In this document: piece after piece, positions 23,246 to 35,763 of the stretch
Layout: each line of letters begins with the position of its first letter
How positions within the stretch are numbered: the stretch's first letter is position 1
NCBI GenBank assembly: GCA_029216955.1
Contig: JANAVB010003400.1
Location: forward strand, 20,161,988-20,225,987
Length of the DNA stretch: 64,000 nt
Reading direction: 5' to 3'
Source of the DNA: Iris pallida
Lineage: Eukaryota; Streptophyta; Magnoliopsida; Asparagales; Iridaceae
Program-made: the position numbers and the translations under genes
The notes under the pieces: model-generated
What the model was told of the DNA's origin: nothing
Databases searched by the model: none
What the model saw: only the letters and a program-made list of their open reading frames with translations

Positions 23246-23433
23246 ACTAAATTTTCTTATTCGGTTTTCGATTTTCGACCGAAACCGAATCCCAAAACCG
23301 AAACCAAAACCAAAACCGAAACCGAGCCAAATTTTTTTAAACCGAACCGAATCTCTTATTCGGTTCGTTTCGATTTTCGGAAAGATTCGGTTCGATTCGA
23401 TTTTTGGTCGAAATTGAATAATGCTTACCCTTA
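22978..23433. mobile_element. hAT-like MITE
   Basis: The termini TAGGGGTGAGCATT and AATGCTTACCCTTA are inverted repeats with two mismatches. The body is made of AACCGAACCGAA and TTCGGTTCGG words around a (TA)n core at 23195-23243, giving a long foldback. CATTA occurs at both edges (CATTAAG left, CATTACAG right), an imperfect trace of an 8-bp duplication. There is no coding capacity. The TAGGGGTG ends are typical of plant hAT MITEs. Confidence 0.75.
23195..23243. repeat. (TA)n microsatellite in the MITE
   Basis: Uninterrupted TA run at the centre of the foldback. Confidence 0.95.
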
Positions 23434-23448
23434 CATTACAGTGATAAG

Positions 23449-23932
23449 TGTTGGATTTTTATTGTACCATGCCGATTCATAAGATGAAGAACATAATAAA
23501 AATTGCGGAAGCGTACCTGAATCCATTGCTAGACTTGATGGATGTTGAAGCGATCGTCTCTTTATTGGGTTCGATCTTCCAACTTGCTACGACCCTTAAT
23601 GACAAAGAAGAATCTGAATCCTTTGTCCCTCTCTTTCTGTTGATGGGAATGCAGAAGAGAAAAAGAGAAAACTTCTCTTTGGTGGCCGTATAAGTTGGGA
23701 ACCATAACCCTAATGAATACACGTATATATATATATGTGTGTGTTTTGATATTTCTAATTTGGCCCCTCATCAAATTAGAATTATCTCCGGTATCTACAC
23801 ATTAATTCCATGACAAATATACCCTTAAGCCAATTTTCAAATAGACCACTTTAATTTGGCTTAATTATTTAGATAGGCCAAACACAATTAATTTAACATG
23901 TGTGGCCCCTTAATTATTGAATAATTCCAACA
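23449..23932 (-). repeat. 3' LTR of element F
   Basis: 484 bp, TGTTGGATTT...AATTCCAACA, perfect short inverted ends TGTTGGA/TCCAACA. Confidence 0.93.
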
Positions 23933-23946
23933 ATCTTCCACTGGGC
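23933..23946 (-). other. Polypurine tract of element F
   Basis: On the minus strand GGCCCAGTGGAAGAT directly abuts the 3' LTR, a usual plant Copia PPT. Confidence 0.75.
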
Positions 23947-24370
23947 CACATATGTAACCTTATAATTGTGTTAACCTTAGTGAGCTCATAAATTGCTATC
24001 TTAATCCTTAGGGTATATCCGGACAATCTCGTCCACTAACCATATCAACATAGGATCAAAGCGGCATTCGTCACATATAGCGTAACTAAACCATCAATCG
24101 TCACATATACCAATATAGCTAAACGACATAGATCAATCATGGATGCGTAGCATGGAAATTTTATGCAATATGATCAATACATGTCTATTTCCAACTGGTC
24201 CTCCTTAACTTTAGTGAGATCAAATACTTTAACATAATAAAATCAGAATGAACTGAATTTCCATATATCTGATCAGATAAATATCCAAAATACTTTAATA
24301 CATAAATGTGTCCAAAACTAAATAGCACCCAAATACATAAAATACAAACTCCCACTATATTGCCATATTC

Positions 24371-27300
24371 TTAATTAACACCCATATGAGCAGTATGCTC
24401 AAGAAAGACCCTGGGTGATAATGCTTTTGTGAGCGGATCCGCTAACATAGAGTTTGTCCAATGTACTATATGGACACTATAACCATTCTGAATTCTTTCC
24501 TTCACAACTAGAAACTTTATGTCAATATCCTTTGACTTATACAAGTTTCTGTTGTTATTGGAATACAGTACTGCTTATTTATTGTCACACCATAATTTCA
24601 TGTGGTCTTTCAACACCGTACTGTAGGCGCAGCCTTGTGACAATTTCGCAACCATATTCCCTGAATAGATACCCCACAGCATGTAATAAACATTGCTTTC
24701 ATGGTGGAAGAAATTATGAGTACATGTTTTACACTCATTCAAAATATACCTCCATTAGTCAGCATAACCTGATGTGGATCTCCTGCTGTGTTGGCATCCA
24801 ACAAAATCGGAGTCCAAATACTTTATGATCTCCAGAATTATTCGATCTCCTACAAAGAGCATATAATTTCTTGTTCTCTATTAATTACTTAAGTAGTTTG
24901 GCTGCTATCTAATGATCCATGCATATTTGCTTAAATATATGCCTAACATCCTAATATGTACGCAATATCCTGATCCGTACATACTTGATCATACATTAGA
25001 CTTCCTACAACTGATCATGAAGGAAAAATTTATTGTATTTTCTTAATTTTAAGGCTAACCTTAGGGCACTTGATTGAAATCGAATTTGTCTCATTTAACG
25101 TGAGGTGTCACCTGGTTTGCATTAAATACTTTAATCAGTATACAAAACCAGAAAATTATTCCTACTCCCACTGAACTTGTGATACACACAATCTTCAACA
25201 GTGTTCATCTCAAAACCAAACGAGATAATCACTTCAAGTACCTTTGACGAGAAGCTTGCTTGAGTTCATAAATAGATTTTGTCAATTTGCAAATCATATT
25301 CTTTGGGTCTTTCGACACAAAGTTTTCTGGTTGCACCATATAAACTGTTTCATCAATGTTACCATTGAGAAATGTCGTTTTGACATCCATTTAATGTAAT
25401 TCAAGATCAAAATGTGCAACATGTGCTATGATTGTTTTAAAGGAGTTTTTTAAAGATACTGAAGAGAAAAACTCCTTAAAATCAATCCCAAAATTTTGAG
25501 TAAAGTTACTAGCTACAAGACGTACTTTATACCTCTCCACATGACCCTTCGAATCATTCTTGGTTCTAAATGTCCATTTGCAACCAATGGACTTCGTATT
25601 TTTGGTAATGTGACAAGTTCCTAAACTTTATTGTCTTGCATAGACTTATACTCCTTATTTATTTCTTCAATCCACTTTTAAGAGTTGGAACTTTCCATGG
25701 CCCGACGGAAGATGATTGAATCACCTTCCAATATTCCATAGTTTTTCTCACGTTCCTAGAGAAATATGACAATATTGTCCGAAATTATATTTCTTCTTTC
25801 TCTGGTGGATCATCTTAATATTACCGGTTCTTGAGGTTGTTGAGTTTGTTCCTTAGGAATAATTACCTTATCTTGAATAGGGTGCCGCTACATTGTCGTT
25901 GTTAAGGTATCTCAACAACGACTTATAGAGGTAATTCGACATTGTCTTATTGAGGCTCCGAATTCACTTCTTGATCATGACAGGTATAGAATCCTGCATA
26001 TTGTCAAAAGTGATAGTAGAAATCATAATTGATTCCTTCTCAAAGACAATGATCCTGACTTTATTTCTCCCCCAAACTCAACATCCTCAAAAAATATTAT
26101 ACTTCTCGTCTCAAAAAAAATTTCTTAGTGTGGGATCATATAATTATTAACCCCTTGATTTGTCAGCATAGCCAATAAGGTAGCTGCTTACAATTAAACT
26201 TTGGTTTGTATTTACTTTACACATTAATATAGACAATAAAGTCTACAAAGTCAATGAAATCCAAATCTCATCAGACACAAATCATTCAACTCTATTTCTA
26301 GAGATGTGACCTAATCGCTTATGTCATAATGAGACTAAAAATATTTATTGTTAATTTTACATTTAGTACCACATGACTCCACTTGCAAGGTTTTATAGTA
26401 AGATGCAATAGTTTTAAATGAATATAGGTTATCATAAACCTTAAGGAAACCGTTACCAATAATATTTGGATTTAAAGATAGACTAAACTTATTATTTCCA
26501 AATGAACAATGATAACCAGATTTTTTCCATTAAGAAAACTGAAACTGAATTTCGTCTAAAAGACGGTACAATAAAAATGTCTATCAAATCCAAATAATAA
26601 TCGGTTCCTAAACATAACCTAAAATGTCATATTGCTTTCACTTCTACCGATTTGTCGTCACCCACATAGATGTATCTTTCACCATCACTTGGCTTCGGTA
26701 GCTCAGACAACCTTGTCTATAAACACTAATGTGGATAGTAGCACCAGAATCTAACCACCACGTATTTTTAGGTACTAAATCTAAATTAACCTCAGAATAG
26801 ACCAAATTTAGAAATGTATATTTCTTTATACGCCATGCGTGATACTTTGTACATTTCTTCCTTATGTGTCATGACTTATCACAAAAGAACAACCCTTAGT
26901 TTTATATTATTGTTTCTTTTGACCTGGACCCTTAGCAGCTACTGTATTTATTTTCTTTTTCGCCCTTAAAGATTATCCCATTAAACTTGGAAGCTAAATT
27001 CTTATTGGCAGATATTATAGCAACATTAACTGTAAAGAGAACAAAACAAAACAAAAACGGACATGCTCTAATTAATAACCAATGAGTAAAATATAGTCAA
27101 ACAAATCCAAACAATGGTGAACCCCATCTCAAGATACCTAGTGCATCATTAATATCAAGTCTTTGGATAGTGATATTAACTGCAAGTGGTACTCTTGGTG
27201 TGGTGATCAAATGTTGACAATAAGTCATGTCAAATAATAAGCCTATCTTTGGATCGGGTTATTATTCACATGTAAACCGTATAATTGTCACACATTTATC

Positions 27301-28560
27301 ACCACAAGTATGTGTGCAATTCGGCCAAGTATTAACCTTCCTTTGGGCCGGCTAATACCCGCATGAATATACACACACAAACATCCAACATCCCTCATAG
27401 ACCATCTACGCAAGAGAGGTCACTTTGGCGACATCTTGTTTCAATGAGTCTACTTAGAATATTGGACAACTATTGCTAGTCATAAAAGGCACCAAAAAAA
27501 ATTGAATGTTGACTAAATTTTACAAAACTGAATCATGTCCAAAACTTTATGTACATGCATATTTAAATTTAAACAATAATCAACAGATTAGGTTGTACTG
27601 AATATATGCATCAAAAGATTACACCAAATAATCAATAAAGATTATACCAAAAAATTTCTACTAAATGATACACATGTGAATCTTTTGCATAATCTAAAGC
27701 ATGAATTAAATCACTTTGGCATATATTGATGCACATAAGAAATCTAACAATTTCTATTGACCAAATCATATAAATATGGCAAAAGATATCTTCTTTAATC
27801 ATAACCAAAATTAGCCAAAAGATGGTGTTAGCAAAATGAATCATAGTCTTTATACAAAATAGCCATTATCTCCTTGCTCAACTATATCAGAATAAAAAGA
27901 GAACAACATAAATATTCTGAAACATCTTTTCCAGTTTGTTGTATTCTATCCAAAAGATGTTTATCAAGCCAAGCAAATTATATATATATTTTAAAATTGA
28001 TGTCGAATATTAGAAAATATTTTATAATATTCTAATAATCCACTCTATACATTAGTGCCACTGTAAATATATGATAAAGAACAAATAGTTGTCTTATAAA
28101 CCGATGATAACTATAAGCAATTACCAACTCATGATTAACAATTTTTAGTAAACTGATATCCATGTCCTCAGCATCCATATCCTGACATGAGCATAAAAGA
28201 GGCACTTGTATAACCTCAGCATCCATATTAGCAAAATTGGCTCAAATTTATAAGCAAGTAAACTAATTCTACACTTGTATAAGGCACACTCATGCATACA
28301 ATGTATACAAATTGAATCCACCATCTCCGAGTCCACATTGCCTCCCGATTTTGGACCAATCGAAACACTAGGTTGTTTTTGTTTTTCTAAAGAACAATAT
28401 TGACAGTACATGTTCCTTCATGTCAACCAAATACCCGAGAGAAGTTATAAACATGTCATCGAATAAGCTTATAATAACATAAATTATAGAAATAAGCGGA
28501 TAGCAAAATATTCTCTTTAAATTAAATTAGACCGAACGATCTAGGGTTCCTAAACAACAA
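24371..28560 (-). pseudogene. pol: gag-pol remnant of element F
   Basis: Minus-strand fragments identify it as Copia. The RNase H end reads VADPLTKALS-like and closes with MGVN and a stop at 24371-24373. RT carries MDVKTTFLNGNIDETVYMV (about 25337-25395) with a stop where Gln is expected just before. Protease shows WWLDSGATIHIS (about 26727-26765). A degenerate zinc knuckle with CDKS and IRKKCTK lies near 26855-26895. Integrase between RT and protease is too decayed for me to place residues, and gag to the right of the knuckle is not clearly readable. Stops and shifts are frequent throughout. Confidence 0.8.
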
Positions 28561-28604
28561 CAAAAATTAAATCTAAACCTTCAATCTCATAAATCAAAGA
28601 AGGA

Positions 28605-28617
28605 GGCTCTGATACCA
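28605..28617 (-). other. PBS of element F
   Basis: Minus strand TGGTATCAGAGCC, the exact initiator tRNA-Met site, two bases after the 5' LTR end. Confidence 0.95.
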
Positions 28618-28619
28618 CT

Positions 28620-29099
28620 TGTTGGATTTTTATTGTACCATGTCGATTCATGAGATGAAGAATATAATAAAAATTGCGGAAGCGTACCTGAATCCATTGC
28701 TAGACTTGATGGATGTTGAAGCGATCGTCTCTTTATTGGGTTCGATCTTCCAACTTACTACGACCCTTAATGAGAAAGAAGAATCCGAATCATTTGTCCC
28801 TCTTTTTCTGTTGATGGGAATACAGAAGAGAAAAAGAGAAAACTTCTCTTTGGTGGCCGTATAAGTTGGAGACCATAATCCTAATGAATACACACATATA
28901 TATGTGGGTGTTTTGATATTTCTAATTTGGCCCCTCATTAAATTAGAATTATCTCCGGTATCTACACATTAATTACATGACAATTATACCCTTAAGCCAA
29001 TTTTCAAATAGACCACTTTAATTTGGCTTAATTATTTAGATAGTCCAAACACAATTAATTTTACATGCGTAGCCTCTTAATTATTGAATAACTCCAACA
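28620..29099 (-). repeat. 5' LTR of element F
   Basis: 480 bp, same ends as the left copy. The sense transcript would run leftward. Confidence 0.93.
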
Positions 29100-29104
29100 A
29101 TAAG

Positions 29105-29515
29105 TTTAGCAAGGAGCTGTCTTTCGTTGTAGAAACTATCCGGGTTCAGCAGAAGAAAAAAACATGACATTGTTTGCTTGTTTTGTCGAGTATCGCACTA
29201 ATATTTATAGTATTACCAATTTATGCGTTCCACTTGTAACATGTTTGTCCTAATAATTCAAGTATCACTCAAAGGAGACAGTTGAACCCTTTTAACCGCA
29301 GGTGTGGCCTACGATACGTACATTACAAGGAGGATATACTTACTATTCACAGCATATGCACATTCTATTCTCTCTTTTGATTCAGTCATGGACTTTCTGA
29401 GCAAGAAGCATGTTACTTGTCTCTCGTCTCTGTCCCACCAGCATCATAACTTTTGAAAAGCGAACCAAATGAAGGTTGATATAATCCACAACTGGAGGAA
29501 ACCAAATCTACAGAA
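29105..29515. other. Flanking DNA between elements F and A
   Basis: No transposon signature. The minus strand at 29105-29160 reads protein-like (LLLNPDSFYNERQLLAKL), and with F removed it continues across the insertion site for a few codons to 23434. This may be a relic of an exon or chance. The rest shows nothing I recognise. Confidence 0.3.
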
Positions 29516-29520
29516 AATAA

Positions 29521-30737
29521 TGTTGGATTTTTGGTTTTTCCTTTAGAAAGGTTTAGTCCCACATCGGAAAAAACAAATGGTTTGTATCTCTATATATTAG
29601 CTTTGCTATTATTGGAGATGCACATGTGGTATGGAGGTGCACATGGGTTTGCCATGTGGGATTATTTTTCTAACGGGAAAAAGGCTAAAATCAATAATTA
29701 AAGCATTCATGCTTTTTGTTCTTGGGAAATTTATTTCCATAGGAGCTAAGCCCCGTTGCGGCTTTGCGACTCGGACTCGGCCTCGGGCTCGGGCTCGGGC
29801 TCAAGGGCTCATGAGGCGTAATGTGGCATTTTGTTGGCGCACTTTGCACTTAGCATCGTCGCTAGGCGCATAGTGCGCTTAAGTTGCGCGACCACGTTGC
29901 GCTGGCCCAGTACGCGCAGTGTGCACACCGTACACAGCGTGCGTAGAGTGCGCAACAGCCCAGTACGCGCAGCGTGTGCAGTGTGCGTAGAATGCGTAGT
30001 GTGCGTAGGGTGCGTAAAAGGGGCTGTGTGCGTAAAGTATAAATTACGCTGGTGGCACAACTTCCAGCAGAACGTGTTATTGCATGTTCTGAGCGGTTGC
30101 TCCATGTTCGGGGTGGTTACTACCACGTCCCTAACATTGTGCTAACCGGGCAGTTGTTGCAGGGGCTTATATAAGGCCTCCTCCTCCTCTCTCACAGGTG
30201 ACAGAACAGAAAGAGAAGCCGCCAGAAAGTTTACGAAGTGTTCTTTAGCACAAGTAAACAGAGATTTTCAGACGTGTTCTTTAACACAGTTCTGATCTGC
30301 AACCTTCGAGAGAGAGAGAAAAGGCGTCGCACCAGCGTTGCTCTTGCACGGGAGTTCGTGTCCGTCCGAGGAGTCAGAAGAGCAGGAGTGTTCCATGTTC
30401 TCCGACGAACTTGCTGGTTCCTGGAAGCTGTTCGCGTAGGGCGAATAAAGCTTTGAGCAACGGTGATCATTCACCCCAGCAGGAGTTCTTCCATCTATCG
30501 CCAGTCACCTTCTTCGTTGCTGCCAGTAACTCTGATTGTATCTTCTTTTTAGAAGTACTACGATCTAATTGCTGTGATTACGAAATCTTTTTAGATTCTC
30601 GTAATATCATAACGATATCTTTTTAGATCTTCGTTATACTTGCGCAATCTTCCTAGAAGTGTTGCGTTGGAACATTGTTTTTACAATTGTTTCATATTCT
30701 CGGTTTTTCATCGAAAAATTGTGCCTCGGCAATAACA
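29521..30737 (+). repeat. 5' LTR of element A
   Basis: 1217 bp, TGTTGGATTT...GGCAATAACA. U3 includes a GC-rich GTGCGTAG/GTGCGCAG-type repeat (29920-30020). The TATA box TATATAA is at 30168-30174, followed by a CT-rich leader start. Confidence 0.93.
30168..30174 (+). promoter_or_regulatory. TATA box in the 5' LTR of element A
   Basis: GGCTTATATAAGGCC, followed by CTCCTCCTCTCTC. The same block is at 36537-36543 in the 3' LTR. Confidence 0.75.
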
Positions 30738-30759
30738 ATCTCAAAGCTTTATTGCTACG

Positions 30760-33700
30760 ATGGAAAACATTAATGCTTCACTCCTAAACACTGACTTCTG
30801 TAAGTTAGAGAAGTTTGATGGAGAGCATTATCAAGTCTGGAAGAGGAAGGTTTATCTCACTCTTCAACTCAGAGACGTGGATGACGTGCTTCTTGAAGAG
30901 GAACCTACCGTTCCAGATACTTGGTCTGCTGCCGTGATCTCTGCGACTACTAAACTTTAGGCCAAGTGGAGAAGGGAGAATAGCATTTGCAGGTTGCTTA
31001 TCCTGAATGCTATGGAGGATTCCCTAGCAGAATCCTATTCTAAGAAGAATATCGCTAGAGACATATGGGAGTCTCTAGAAAAACTCTACGAAGAAGACAA
31101 GAACCACAGTAAAATATTTGTGGTTGAAAAATATCACAAGTGGTTCTTTGAGGACGAAAAGTCTATGCTGCCGCAGGTAAAGGAGTTCCTGAAACTGCGA
31201 CAGAAGCTGGAAGATGAGGCGATGTCCCTCCCCGACAAGTTTGTTGTTGGAGGGATTGTCTCAAAGCTCCCCGCTGGGTGGAGCAAGTTCTATGCAAACA
31301 TGCATAGGAAGAAGTTGGAGATCACCCTTGAAGATCTCCTACAGGAAATCTATGTTGAGGACCAGATGCAGGCTCAACTGAAGGTGGACACACTGTCCAA
31401 GCAAATGGCTAACGCCAATCTGGTTCAGACCAAGGAACCAAAGGGAAAGCAGGCAGCTTTCCACAGTAAGAAGAAGAACCCTGACAATCTAAAAGTCAAG
31501 GGAACTTATATCAAGAAAAAGAAGCCGAAGTCTGAAATGCCTTGCTTCAAGTGTGGCATGAAAGGCCACTTTAAGAATGAGTGCAAAGCAAAAACCAAAC
31601 AATCAGAGCAAGGAGAGCCTAGTAAGGTATCTATGATCACTGACATTGTTGCTATGATTGTACAGGTTGATGCAGTAAGGACTGATTCTGACTGGTGGGT
31701 AGACACTGGAGCCTCCTGCCATGTCTGCTCCAGTAAGGAGTGGTTCACCACCTACACCCCTACTTCTGAAGTGGTTATGATGGCGAACCAGAAACAAGCT
31801 GAAGTGCTCAGGATCGGGACGGTGTTGTTGAAGCTGACTTCGGGGAAGTCTCTGACGCTTCAAGGCGTGAAGCACGTACCTGCTATCACCAAGAACCTGG
31901 TCTCGGGAGGCCTACTCTGCAATATAGGCCTCAGGATGGACATCAATGCTGGCCAGATGGTGATGTCTATCAAGGGAACATATTTTGGGAAAGCTTTTTA
32001 TACCGAAGGAATGTTCAAGATTCAGCTTGTAAATCAGTCCAATGTAATTAATGTAATTAATGAAGTCACTCATTCTGCTTATACTCTTGAGTTGTGGCAT
32101 AATAGGCTAGGACATGTTCATTGTAAACGAATAAACAGAATGTCTAGTCTAGGACTTATCTCCAAATGTGGGGGTAAGGTAGAGAAATGTGAAGTTTGTG
32201 CTCAAACGAAGATCACAAGGAAACCCTTTCCTTGGGTTAATTGAAGTACAGATCTTCTGGAGTTGGTTCACTCTGATATCTGTGACTTCAAACAGTTCTC
32301 TACAAAGGCCGGGATGAAGTATTTCATAACCTTCATCGATGACTTCTCAAAGTATGCGTTCGTCTACTTGCTGAAGGCTAAAGACGAAGCATTCGAGAAG
32401 TTCAAGGAGTTCAGAGCCAAAGCTGAGCGGCAGACTGGACAACAACTCAAAAGGATAAGAAGTGATCGAGGTGGGGAGTACAGGTCTCATGAATTCGTAT
32501 CGTTCTGCAAAGAACATGGAATTGTCAATGAGACTACGGCTCCGTACTCTCCTCAATCAAACAGAGTAGCAGAGAGAAAGAACAGAACGTTAACAGAAAT
32601 GATTAACTCAATGTTGTTGACTGCTGGTCTTCCTAAGTGCTACTGGGGAGAAGCTGCATTGACGGCCACTTTTATTCTGAATAGGGTGCCTCATGCAACT
32701 TCTGACATTACTCCTCATGAACTCTGGTTCAAAGTCAGACCTAACTTGAATGTCATTCGAGTGTGGGGGTGTCTGGCATATGTCAAGCTTCCAGATCTGA
32801 AGATTCAGAAGCTTGGGACAAGGACTACTAAGACGATCTTCTTGGGGTATACCGAGAAGAGTGATGCTCGGAGATTTCTTGATATAGAGTCAAATCATAT
32901 CATTGAATCTTGCGACGCAGAATATTTTGAAGACAAATTTGCACGGCACAAGAATATTGTTCTTGCGGATATTCCGGAAAACAATGAGGGTGCACAAGAA
33001 ACTGAAGTCTTCAATGAAGATGTGGTCCAAGAAGATGTTGTTGAAACAACGGTTGAACCAGAACAAGCAAAGCCGTCAGCTAAGCGTGTGAGGAGGCCAA
33101 AGGACTTCGAAAATAACTTTGTCATCTATCATGTGGAAGCTGATCCGCTTACCTATGATAAGGCGATGAAGACCAGAGATGCGGTTTTCTGGAAGGAGGC
33201 GATTGACAATGAAATTGATTCCATCACCTCAAATAACACTTGGGTGTTGGTTGATCTTTCTGAAGGAGCGAAACCCATCGGATGCAAATGGATCTTCTAG
33301 AAGAAGATGAAAGCAGACGGAACTATTGACAAGTTCAAGGCTAGGTTGGTAGCCAAGGGTTTTTCTCAGAAGTAGGGGATTGACTATTTTGACACGTATG
33401 TTCCAGTAGCCCGGATGACCACCATCAGAATGTTGATTGCTCTCGCAGCAATACATAAGATGGTGATACATCAGATGGATGTGAATACGGCTTTCCTAAA
33501 TGGCGAGCTGACCGAAGAGATTTACATGCAACAGCCAGAGGGATTTATCATCAGGGGTCTTGAAGACAAAGTCTGCAAGTTGGTGAAATCTTTGTACGGT
33601 CTTAAACAGGCTCCCAAGATGTGGCATGAGAAATTTGACAAAGTTATAAGGTCAAATGGTTACATGGTCAGCGATACGGACAAGTGTGTTTATACGAAGT

Positions 33701-34680
33701 TTGCTGATGGAAGAGGTGTGATCGTTTGTCTGTACGTGGACGACATGCTTATCCTAGGTACGGATATTAGCTGTATCACGGAGACAAAGAAATTTATCTC
33801 AAGCAAGTTCAGTATGAAGGACTTGGAGGAAGCTGATGTGATCTTAGGGATCAAGATCATCCGGACAGACACTGGACTAGCGCTGTCACAGTCTCATTAT
33901 ATTGAGAAAATGATCACTCGTTATGGGTATCGGGATCTTCCAGGGATCGATACGCCATACAGTTGTGATCTGAAGCTGAAGCCTAATTCAAGGGAAAGCA
34001 TCAGGCAGCTGGAGTATGCAAGCGTAATGGGAAGTTTGATGTATGCTACTACTGCCATAAGGCCTGACATAGCTTTTGCCGTGGGAATGCTGAGTCGTTT
34101 CATGAGCAACCCAGGTGCTGAACACTGGAAAGCTGTGAAACGGGTTATGAGATATCTCAAGAAGACTCAGACATATGCACTGTACTACAGCGGAGATCCG
34201 TCGGTAGTGGAAGGCTTCAGTGATGCCAGTTGGTACTCAGAGGTGGAGAGCGAGAGGTCCACAGGTGGATACATTTTCACAATGGATGGAGCTGCTATAT
34301 CGTGGAAGTCGAAGAAGCAGACTATGCTCTCGCGGTCATCCATGGAATCTGAGTTCTTTGTACTAGATACCGCAGCCGAGGAAGCAGAATGGCTTCGGGA
34401 GCTGATGTATGATCTTCCATTGGTTGGGTCGCAAATACCGGCGATACCGATATACTGCGACAACCAGGCGACTGCGGCGGTGGCATCAAATGACCTTTTC
34501 AATGGGACGAAGAGGACTGTGCGGTTGAAGCACAGGACAGTACACGATCTTATCAAGAGAGGTGTTATTACAGTGATTGATGTTCGAAGTCAGGAGAACC
34601 TGGCGGATCCGTTCACCAAGGGCCTCAAGCGCCAGCTGGTCAATGACACAGCTTGTAAAATGGGCTTGAAGGCATTCTGA
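30760..34680 (+). pseudogene. gag-pol: gag-pol polyprotein of element A, four in-frame stops
   Basis: The ATG at 30760 is only 22 bases after the LTR, and MENINASLLN is matched by MENFHASLVN in element B, which supports this start. One frame of about 1300 codons reaches TGA at 34678. Gag (to about residue 260) ends with the knuckle CFKCGMKGHFKNEC at about 31549. Protease has WWVDTGASCHVC (about 31693). Integrase has the HHCC motif around ELWHNRLGHVH and KCEVC, then catalytic Asp (HSDICDF), Asp (RSDRGGEY) and Glu (RVAERKNR, with Arg where Gly is usual). RT has MDVNTAFLNGELTEEIYM (33475) and YVDDMLILG (33736). RNase H has SDASW, SMESEF and YCDNQAT. Stops are TAG 30958, TGA 32242, TAG 33298 and TAG 33373. 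At 32242 element B keeps Arg (CGA), so a C-to-T change made that stop. Confidence 0.95.
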
Positions 34681-35750
34681 TATTGGATTATTGTATTCCT
34701 ACCATAAAGTTTTATGCTAATAGTTCAAAGATTTATCTACTAGGCATCTAGCTTTTGGTTCAAGGGAGGACCACTAATCGGAAGAATATCAGGAACGATG
34801 GGTACATATTCTAATGGGCATGGAGAGGTTACAGACCTAAAACCACTGTTGTCTACTATTGTTTTCTGCGGAAAACGGTTCCTGTGGGAAGGTTGGCTTA
34901 ATTGCCTTAATGAGTTCTCAGGCAGAGTGAATGCCTGGAGTGCTTTACAGGAAGCACGGTAGAGCAGCACTACAAGGAGTGAAACTCCATGCTACAGTGG
35001 GGTGACTCCACAATGAGGTTCCTATATGTGGGGTGCTGCCCAGGAATAGGATAAAGCCTCGGCTTTGCAGGCCAAGTCACAGCGGCGTAGCACCGCAAAT
35101 AGGCAGTTAGCCTAATGCTGTATGTTAAATATAAAGAGGGGTGTAGTCAGCACTACAAAGAGGAGGAGTTCCTTATGTTACAGTGGCACGACACCACCAT
35201 GAGGTACCCGGTTAGGGATAAAGCCTCGGCCTTGCAAGCCATGTCATTGCGGCGTAACACCGCAAGGGAGCCTAAGGCTTCATGCTGGATAGTTTGGCAC
35301 TACAAAGAGGCGGTTGCCTCATGCTACTGTAGTATGACACTACGATGAGGTTCCCGGTACGGGGTAAGACCTCGGCTTTAAGCCATGTCATAGCGGCGTA
35401 GCACCGCAAGGGAAGCGCAAAGCACTTCATGCCATGTCTCTTTATAATGAACTCACCTATAGTGTATGACAGAGATATCAGGCCGTCTCTTGAGGGTAAA
35501 CTTGTAGACACCCAAAATTATACACTGAAACCAGGCTGGCACAGGGCCTTTAATGTGTAGCCAGAAGCACATGTAACTACATTATGTGAGTGGAAAGAAT
35601 TTCAGCTATGATGCAGAATTCAAGGCTTAGTCCATTCTTGTATTATAGTTTGATTTTTGACCCATGCGGGAAGATTCAAGTCGTAAGCGACATCTCTTCT
35701 AATGCATGATGGACAGTTACTGTGGGGAACACTTATATCCATATATAGAG
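34681..35750 (+). other. 3' untranslated region of element A with hairpin-bearing repeats
   Basis: No coding potential. Three imperfect repeats of about 145-165 bases carry the block AAGCCTCGGCTTTG and the hairpin GCGGCGTAGCACCGC (35082, 35249, 35393). A shorter, partial version of the repeat starts near 34975. Confidence 0.7.
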
Positions 35751-35752
35751 AT

Positions 35753-35763
35753 ATGTGGGGGAT
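35753..35763 (+). other. Polypurine tract of element A
   Basis: ATGTGGGGGAT immediately before the 3' LTR. Confidence 0.7.

Larger units (their letters stand above)
23449..29099 (-). mobile_element. Element F: complete but decayed Ty1/Copia element, minus strand, 5.65 kb
   Basis: The LTRs at 23449-23932 and 28620-29099 are flanked by a perfect duplication ATAAG (23444-23448, 29100-29104). The minus orientation is set by the PBS TGGTATCAGAGCC (minus, 28605-28617), two bases inside the right LTR, and by a purine tract next to the left LTR. Fragments of gag knuckle, protease, RT and RNase H lie in that order on the minus strand. In a hand-aligned 210-base stretch the LTRs differ at 9 positions. 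No long open frame survives. Confidence 0.93.

Noticed and set aside
23448..23693. 81-codon open frame in the left LTR of F, also open at 28619-28864
   Set aside because: It runs antisense to the element and lies wholly within the LTR. The two copies are alike because LTRs start identical; no domain is seen.
24454..24828. 124-codon plus-strand frame in element F
   Set aside because: It lies opposite the RNase H end of the Copia pol, which is recognisable on the minus strand.
29809..30145. Overlapping 100-codon frames in the LTR of A (and 36146-36514)
   Set aside because: They are translations of the GTGCGTAG-type repeat, open on both strands by composition, within an LTR.
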